DNA of 64,000 nt from Halomonas urmiana (lineage in GTDB: Bacteria; Pseudomonadota; Gammaproteobacteria; Pseudomonadales; Halomonadaceae), in the NCBI RefSeq assembly GCF_005780185.1, contig NZ_VBUI01000012.1:1-64000 (forward strand). Reading direction: 5' to 3'. Of the stretch, positions 58,686-64,000 are shown one piece after another (within the stretch, counting starts at the first letter, position 1; every line of letters begins with the position of its first letter). The notes under the pieces are model-generated. The model had not been told where the DNA came from and did no database searches. It saw only the letters and a list, made by a program, of their open reading frames with translations. A program made the translations under genes and the position numbers.

Positions 58686-61334
58686 CTAACCCGTATTGCG
58701 AAGCCCCGCCGCGATGCCCGCCATGGTGACCATCAGGGCCCGCGAGAGATCCGCGCTGATGGCGCCGTCGGCGTCGCGGTTGCGCTGCAGGAGTTCGGCC
58801 TGGAGGCCGTGCAGCGGGTCGATGTAGGGGTTTCGCACGTCGATGGCCTGGCGAATCAGCGGCGTATCCTCCAGCAGCTCCTGCTGGTCGAGCACCTGAA
58901 GTACCGCGTCCTGGAGACGACCGAAGCGCGTCCTCAACCGCTCCCCCAGCGCCTTGAGGGCCGGCTCGTCGACCAGGCGATGCTCGTAGTAGGCGGCGAT
59001 GTCGACATCCGCCTTGGCCAGCAGCATCTCCAGCATGTCCAGATAGGTGCCGAAGAAGGGCCACTCCTTGCGCATCTCGCGCAGCAGTTCGAGGCCGCCC
59101 GGCGTTTCGAGGCGCTCGCTGAAGGCCTCGCCGCTGCCCAACCACGCCGGCAGCATCAGGCGGGTCTGAGTCCAGGCGAAGATCCAGGGGATGGCCCGCA
59201 GGGTCTCCACCCCGCCATCCTGGCGGCGCTTGGTCGGCCGCGAGCCCAGCGGCAGGCGGCCCAGCGCTCCCTCCGGTGTCACCGAGCGGAAGTAGGGCAC
59301 GAAGTCGGGATCCTCACGCACCACGCTCACGTAGGCGCCGTGGGCCACCTTGGCCAGATGGTCCATCTCGTCGCGCCACTCCGCTCGCGGCGACGGTGGC
59401 GGCAGCAGGCTCGCCTCGAGCACCGCGCAGGCATAGATCTCCATGGAGCGCAGGGCGATCTCGGGCTGGCCGAACTTGAAGCGGATCATCTCGCCCTGCT
59501 CGGTCACCCGCAGGCTGCCGTTCACCGATCCCGGCGGCTGGGAGAGGATGGCCGCGTGGGCCGGGCCGCCGCCGCGCCCCACGGTGCCGCCGCGACCGTG
59601 GAACAGCGTCAGGTCGACGCCGTGGCGATCGCACACCTCCACCAGCGTCTCCTGGGCGCGGTACTGCGCCCAGGCGGCGGCCAGCTGGCCGGCATCCTTG
59701 GCGGAGTCCGAGTAGCCGATCATCACCTCCTGGCTGTCGCCGGCCAGGGCGCGATAGCCCGGCAGCGCCAGCAGGTGGTCGATGACCTCGCCGGCATGAT
59801 CGAGATCGTCGAGGGTCTCGAACAACGGCGCGATGGGCAGGCTGACCGTGCCGCCTACCTCCTTCATCAGCAGCGCCACGGCCAGCACGTCGGAGGGCTC
59901 CCCGGCCATGGAGATGATGTAGGTGCCGAGCGCCTCGCGGTGCTCGGAGGCGATCACGCGGAAGGTGTCGATGACCTCACGGGACTCCGCCGAGCACTCC
60001 CAGCGGCGCGGGATCAGCGGACGCCGGGACGCCAGCTCGGCGAGCAGGAACTCCTGGCGCTTGGCCTCGTCCCAGTCGCGATAGTGGCCGAGGGCCAGGC
60101 CGTCGGTGAGCTCCTCCATCACCTGGGCGTGGCGGCTGGCCTCCTGGCGCAGGTCGAGCTTGGTCAGGGTCACGCCGAACACGGCGACGCGGCGCAGGGT
60201 GTCGAGCAGCACGCCGTTGGCGATGGTGTCCAGGCCCACGTCGCACAGCGACCGGTAGCAGGCCAGCAGCGGGGCATAGAGCTGATCGCGGGTCTCGATG
60301 ATGGGGGCGTCGTCGACGCTGCGCCCATCGAGCTCGGCCTTGGCCCACTCTCGCGTTGCCTCGACCCGGGTCACCAGCCGCTTGAGCAGCTCGCGGTAGG
60401 GCTCGGCCACCTCGCCCACCTCGGCCCGCAGCGCGCTGTTGGCCTTCCACATGGAGAGCTCGGCCTTGAGCTGCTCGAGGTCGCGCAGGTAGAGATCGGC
60501 GGCCATCCAGCGGCCCAGCAGCAGCACCTCGCGGGTGACCTTGGCCGTCACGTTGGGGTTGCCGTCGCGGTCGCCGCCCATCCAGGAGGCGAAGCGAATC
60601 GGCGCGGCATCCAGCGGCAGGCGCTCGCCGGCGGTCTCCAGCAGCAGGTTGTCGAGGTCGCGATGGAAATCGGGCACCGCCTGCCACAGCGAGTTCTCGA
60701 TCACCGCGAAGCCCCACTTGGCCTCGTCAACCGGGGTCGGCCGCTCGTGGCGGATCTCGTCGGTGTGCCAGGCCTGGCTGATCAGCTCCTCCAGGCGCCC
60801 TTGGGCGCGCACGCCGCGCTCCGGGTAGTCGCCGGAGGACTCGATGGCGGTCAGGCAGTCGTCGATGGCGTCGTACTTCTGAATCAGGGTGCGCCGGATG
60901 ACCTCGGTGGGATGCGCGGTGAGTACCAGCTCGACGCGCATGCCGGCGAGGCTCTCGACCAGCTTGCGCGGCGAGTGGCCGGCGCCCCGGGCGCGCTCGA
61001 GCAGCTCGGAGAGCACCGGCTGGGTGCCGGGCCGGTAGTCCTCGACCCGACGGAAGCGCGCCCGATAGTGCTGCTCGGCAATGTTGGCGAGGTTGAGGAA
61101 CTGGTTGAAGGCGCGAGTGACCGGCAGCAGGTCGCGGTCGGGCAGCTGGCGCAGGTACTCGATCAGCTCGCGCTGGCTGCCGTGCTCACCCTGGCGACCA
61201 CACTTGGCGAAGCCGCGAATGGTCTCGATGCGATCGACGAAACTCGGCCCGAGGTCATCGGCGATGGTGCGCCCGAGGCTGTCGCCCAGGATACGAACGT
61301 TGTCACGTAGCGATTCATGCAGATCATGGCTCAT
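58686..61334 (-). CDS. ppc: Phosphoenolpyruvate carboxylase
   Basis: This 882-residue enzyme carboxylates PEP to oxaloacetate to refill the TCA cycle. Both active-site signatures are present: VLTAHPTEVIRRTLIQKYDA (His) and VMIGYSDSAKDAGQLAAAWA, with the glycine-rich FHGRGGTVGRGGGPAHAAIL. It ends in the conserved TMAGIAAGLRNTG. ATG 61334 overlaps the mazG stop (ATGA) and gives the usual MSHDLHESLRDNVRILGDSL. Confidence 0.96.
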   Translation of the reverse strand: MSHDLHESLRDNVRILGDSLGRTIADDLGPSFVDRIETIRGFAKCGRQGEHGSQRELIEYLRQLPDRDLLPVTRAFNQFLNLANIAEQHYRARFRRVEDYRPGTQPVLSELLERARGAGHSPRKLVESLAGMRVELVLTAHPTEVIRRTLIQKYDAIDDCLTAIESSGDYPERGVRAQGRLEELISQAWHTDEIRHERPTPVDEAKWGFAVIENSLWQAVPDFHRDLDNLLLETAGERLPLDAAPIRFASWMGGDRDGNPNVTAKVTREVLLLGRWMAADLYLRDLEQLKAELSMWKANSALRAEVGEVAEPYRELLKRLVTRVEATREWAKAELDGRSVDDAPIIETRDQLYAPLLACYRSLCDVGLDTIANGVLLDTLRRVAVFGVTLTKLDLRQEASRHAQVMEELTDGLALGHYRDWDEAKRQEFLLAELASRRPLIPRRWECSAESREVIDTFRVIASEHREALGTYIISMAGEPSDVLAVALLMKEVGGTVSLPIAPLFETLDDLDHAGEVIDHLLALPGYRALAGDSQEVMIGYSDSAKDAGQLAAAWAQYRAQETLVEVCDRHGVDLTLFHGRGGTVGRGGGPAHAAILSQPPGSVNGSLRVTEQGEMIRFKFGQPEIALRSMEIYACAVLEASLLPPPSPRAEWRDEMDHLAKVAHGAYVSVVREDPDFVPYFRSVTPEGALGRLPLGSRPTKRRQDGGVETLRAIPWIFAWTQTRLMLPAWLGSGEAFSERLETPGGLELLREMRKEWPFFGTYLDMLEMLLAKADVDIAAYYEHRLVDEPALKALGERLRTRFGRLQDAVLQVLDQQELLEDTPLIRQAIDVRNPYIDPLHGLQAELLQRNRDADGAISADLSRALMVTMAGIAAGLRNTG

Positions 61335-62200
61335 GGCCGGGTCTCTCCTTGCGGCGATTCCGTGAGGGGGACGTCGTGTCGCTTGGCCGCCTGCCAGTGC
61401 CGCTCCATCGCCGCGAGCCCCGCCTCGGGCAGCGGCACGTCCTCGGCAGCCAGGGCCGCCTCCAGGTAGCGAAAGCGCCGCTCGAACTTGGCATTGGTGT
61501 GGCGCAGGCACTGCTCGGGATCGGCCTTGAGGGTGCGCGCCAGGTTGGTGACGGCGAACAGCAGGTCCCCCACCTCCTCGGCGGCATGGTCACGCTCCTC
61601 CTCGGCCAGCGCCTGCTCGACCTCGTCGAGCTCCTCGCGAATCTTCGCCAGCACGCCGCGGGCGTCGGGCCAGTCGAAGCCGACCCGGGCCGCCCGCTTG
61701 GAGAGCTTGGCGGCGCGGGCGAGCGCCGGCAGGGTGCGCGGCACGTCGTCGAGCACCGAATGCGTTTCGGCCCGCGCCCGCTCGGCGCGCTCCTCGGCCT
61801 TCAGCGACTCCCAGCGCGAATGCACCTGCCGGGCCTGGACCTCGGCCGCACTCACCCCCTCGCGGCGCGAGGCAAGGGTGCCGTCGGGGAAGACGTGGGG
61901 ATGGCGATACAGCATCTTGGCGGTCAGGGTGTCGACCACGTCGTGGAAGTCGAAGCGCCCCTCTTCCGCCGCGAACTGGCTGTAGTAGATCACCTGGAAG
62001 AGCAGGTCGCCGAGCTCCCCGGGCAGCTCGTCCCAGGCGCGACGCTCGATGGCATCGGCGACCTCATAGGCCTCCTCGAGGGTATGCGGGACGATGGAGT
62101 CCCAGTCCTGCTGGACGTCCCAGGGGCAGCCCTGCTGGGGGTCTCGCAGCACGGCCATCAGCTCCAGCAGGTGATGCAGATCGTGGCGGGTGTCGCTCAT
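61331..62200 (-). CDS. mazG: Nucleoside triphosphate pyrophosphohydrolase MazG
   Basis: This 289-residue protein has two MazG domains. The first has LRDPQQGCPWDVQQDWDSIV, TLEEAYEVADAIE and ELGDLLFQVIYYSQFA; the second has EELDEVEQALAEEERDHAAE, EVGDLLFAVTNLARTL. The EExxE...ExxD metal residues are present in both. MazG hydrolyses NTPs and affects ppGpp levels in E. coli, which suits coupling to relA. It overlaps relA and ppc by ATGA at each end. Confidence 0.95.
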   Translation of the reverse strand: MSDTRHDLHHLLELMAVLRDPQQGCPWDVQQDWDSIVPHTLEEAYEVADAIERRAWDELPGELGDLLFQVIYYSQFAAEEGRFDFHDVVDTLTAKMLYRHPHVFPDGTLASRREGVSAAEVQARQVHSRWESLKAEERAERARAETHSVLDDVPRTLPALARAAKLSKRAARVGFDWPDARGVLAKIREELDEVEQALAEEERDHAAEEVGDLLFAVTNLARTLKADPEQCLRHTNAKFERRFRYLEAALAAEDVPLPEAGLAAMERHWQAAKRHDVPLTESPQGETRP

Positions 62201-64000
62201 GTGGCCTTCCTCTTGCCCTTGCCCTTGCCCTTGCCCTTCTTGCCGCCGTCGCGCAGGCGGCGCACCTCGATGACGTTGGGCAGCTGCTGGATACGCGAGA
62301 AGAGCCGCCCCAGGGTCTCCAGGCCGTCGACCTCGACGGTGATGGACAGGCGGGCGATGCCGTCGTCGGTGTCGGTGAGGGTGTTGACGGAGAGCACGTT
62401 GACGCGGTCGTTGCTGAGTACGCCGGTGACGTCGCGCAGCAGCCCCGAACGGTCCCAGGCCTGGATCTCGATGTCCACCGGGTACTGGGTGCGGGCCCGC
62501 TCCCCCCACTCCACCTCGATGATGCGTTGCGGCTCATCGAGACGCAACTGCAGGATGTTGGGGCAGTCCTGGCGATGCACGGTGACGCCGCGCCCCTGGG
62601 TGATGAAGCCGACGATAGACTCGCCGGGCACCGGATGACAGCAGTTGGCCATGCTGGTCTTGAGGTTGCCCACGCCGAGCACGGTGATGTCGCCGCCGGC
62701 GCCCTTGCCGGTGGCCTTGCGCGGCTTGGCCAGCAGGCGGTCGAGCTGCTCCTGGTCGTCGCTCTCGCCGAACAGCTGCTGCGCCTGGTGCAGCACCTGG
62801 CCGATGCGCAGGTCACCGGCCCCCAGGGCCGCGTACATGTCCTCCGGGGTCGGGTAGTTGACCTTGTTGGCCAGGCGGGTGAGATCCATGCCCTCCACGT
62901 CGAGCCGCTTCATCTCGCGCTCGAACAGCGCCCGCCCCTCCTCGAGGTTACGGTCGCGCGCCTGCAGCTTGAACCAGGCCTGGATCTTGGCGCGGGCCCG
63001 GGAGGTGCGCACGTAGCCCAGGTTGGGGTTGAGCCAGTCGCGACTCGGCCCGCTCTTGCTGGCGGTGAGGATCTCGACCTGCTGGCCGGTCTTGAGGCGA
63101 TAGGTGAGCGGCACGATGCGCCCGTCGACCTTGGCGCCGCGACAGCGATGGCCCACCTCGGTGTGCACCCGGTAGGCGAAATCGATGGGCGTGGCGACCC
63201 GCGGCAGGTCGATGACGTGGCCGTCGGGAGTAAAGACGTAGATGCGATCCGGCGCCACGTCGCTGGTCAGCCCCTCGCGCAGGTCGCCGAAGTCGCCGAC
63301 CTCCTCGTGCCACTCGAGCACCTGGCGCAGCCAGGCGATCTTCTCCTCGTAGCTGGCGCTGCGGGCGCTGGTGTCGTGCCCCTTGTAGCGCCAGTGCGCG
63401 CAGACCCCGAGCTCGGCCTCCTCGTGCATGGCGAAGGTGCGGATCTGGATCTCCAGCACCTTGTGCTCCGGGCCAAGGACCGCGGTGTGCAGCGACTGGT
63501 AGCCGTTCTTCTTGGGGTTGGCGATGTAGTCGTCGAACTCGTTGGGCACGTGGTGCCAGCGCGAGTGGACGATGCCCAGCACCGTATAGCAGTCGCTCAC
63601 CTCGGGCACCAGGATGCGCACCGCGCGGATATCGTGGACCTGGGAGAAGTCGATGTGCTTGCGCTTCATCTTCCGCCAGATCGAGTAGATATGCTTGGCG
63701 CGGCCGTCGACCTGATAGCGACGGATGCCCTGGGCCGACATCAGCGTCTTGAGGGTCTCCACCACCTCGCTGATGTAGCGATCGCGGTCCTGGCGTCGCT
63801 CGGCCAGCTGCCGCGCGATGGCCTTGTAGTCGTCCTCGTGCAGGTAGCGAAAGGAGAGATCCTCGAGCTCCCACTTGAGATGGCCGATGCCCAGGCGATG
63901 GGCCAACGGCGCATAGATATCGAACACCTCGCGGGCCACCTGCAGGCGCTTCTCCCGCGGGGCGTCGCGCACCTGGCGCAGCGCGCAGGTGCGCTCGGCG
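62197..64000 (-). CDS. relA: GTP pyrophosphokinase RelA (3' part; runs off the window)
   Basis: About 600 codons of the (p)ppGpp synthetase are in the window. Seen are the end of the pseudo-hydrolase domain (FDIYAPLAHRLGIGHLKWEL), the synthetase (RAKHIYSIWRKMKRKHIDFS, IRAVRILVPE, ANPKKNGYQSLHTAVLGPEH, IRTFAMHEEAELGVCAHWRY), TGS (IYVFTPDGHVIDLPRVATPI) and a C-terminal ACT domain (AWDRSGLLRDVTGVLSNDRV). The last residues are an unusual Gly-Lys repeat (KKGKGKGKGKRKAT) coded by GGCAAG repeats. The frame is open to base 64000, so the N-terminus lies beyond. First gene of relA-mazG-ppc. Confidence 0.95.
   Translation of the reverse strand, partial: AERTCALRQVRDAPREKRLQVAREVFDIYAPLAHRLGIGHLKWELEDLSFRYLHEDDYKAIARQLAERRQDRDRYISEVVETLKTLMSAQGIRRYQVDGRAKHIYSIWRKMKRKHIDFSQVHDIRAVRILVPEVSDCYTVLGIVHSRWHHVPNEFDDYIANPKKNGYQSLHTAVLGPEHKVLEIQIRTFAMHEEAELGVCAHWRYKGHDTSARSASYEEKIAWLRQVLEWHEEVGDFGDLREGLTSDVAPDRIYVFTPDGHVIDLPRVATPIDFAYRVHTEVGHRCRGAKVDGRIVPLTYRLKTGQQVEILTASKSGPSRDWLNPNLGYVRTSRARAKIQAWFKLQARDRNLEEGRALFEREMKRLDVEGMDLTRLANKVNYPTPEDMYAALGAGDLRIGQVLHQAQQLFGESDDQEQLDRLLAKPRKATGKGAGGDITVLGVGNLKTSMANCCHPVPGESIVGFITQGRGVTVHRQDCPNILQLRLDEPQRIIEVEWGERARTQYPVDIEIQAWDRSGLLRDVTGVLSNDRVNVLSVNTLTDTDDGIARLSITVEVDGLETLGRLFSRIQQLPNVIEVRRLRDGGKKGKGKGKGKRKAT

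Noticed and set aside
1..64000. CRISPR arrays, tRNA or rRNA genes
   Set aside because: No regularly spaced 25-40 bp repeats with unique spacers and no tRNA- or rRNA-like sequence were recognised while reading both strands.

Overview
The window comes from a GC-rich, Gram-negative gammaproteobacterium. The rfaH, mazG-ppc order, relA, ampG, an Anr/FNR-regulated ccoM-like subunit and C-terminal-Phe porins fit Halomonadaceae (Halomonas-like); genus is an inference from gene content, not a search result. The right third (about 42-64 kb) looks like ordinary chromosome; the left two thirds are accessory, catabolic and heavily rearranged.

Left edge (1-7.2 kb): a broken AraC-type regulator and the threonine-to-glycine operon tdh-kbl. 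Both enzyme genes are dead: kbl carries two separate insertion sequences (an IS21-family element with a 6-bp target duplication and an IS3-family element with a 3-bp one), and tdh has an in-frame stop. The divergent HTH-cupin regulator gene starts inside an 8-bp tandem repeat whose units form overlapping ATGA start/stop pairs.

7.2-28.5 kb: a 21-kb stretch almost entirely on the minus strand, which I read as one catabolic supercluster for an unidentified substrate. It holds two LacI regulators with near-identical recognition helices, four perfect or near-perfect 16-bp operators (core ATACGNNTGCAA) in front of the transcription units, a four-gene ABC importer, a sodium:solute symporter, a porin, four large SnoaL/NTF2-fold proteins, two copies of a histidinol-dehydrogenase-family (HpsN-like) enzyme, an SDR, a bicupin, an alpha/beta hydrolase and an RraA-family aldolase-like protein. 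The two dehydrogenase copies share about 1.25 kb of apparently identical DNA in direct orientation, 11.8 kb apart. Two in-frame deletion scars (an SDR/SnoaL fusion ORF and an SDR with its middle removed) remain in the operons and keep the stop/start overlaps with the next gene.

28.5-42 kb: an MFS transporter, decayed TRAP and MFS remnants, then a LysR gene divergent from an operon with two enoyl-CoA hydratases, an ADP-forming acyl-CoA synthetase, an aldehyde dehydrogenase and a TAXI-type TRAP binding protein. An IS5-family element truncates that binding-protein gene on one side and a Tn7-like transposon remnant (intact tnsA, first part of tnsB, one end) on the other. A 3-hydroxyisobutyrate-dehydrogenase-family gene and an SDR follow.

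42-64 kb: moxR/VWA pair, a SatD-like regulator with a DUF3307 membrane protein preceded by three 18-bp palindromes at exact 29-bp spacing, proS, a lytic transglycosylase, a 38-codon ccoM-like gene with its own terminator and Anr-like sites, an FKBP-type isomerase, rfaH, a 164-bp MITE-like foldback, ampG, a SEC-C/TPR protein, an ABC1 kinase, topB, a panE-like reductase, an outer-membrane protein followed by a 7-bp tandem repeat, and the translationally coupled relA-mazG-ppc operon, with relA running off the right end.
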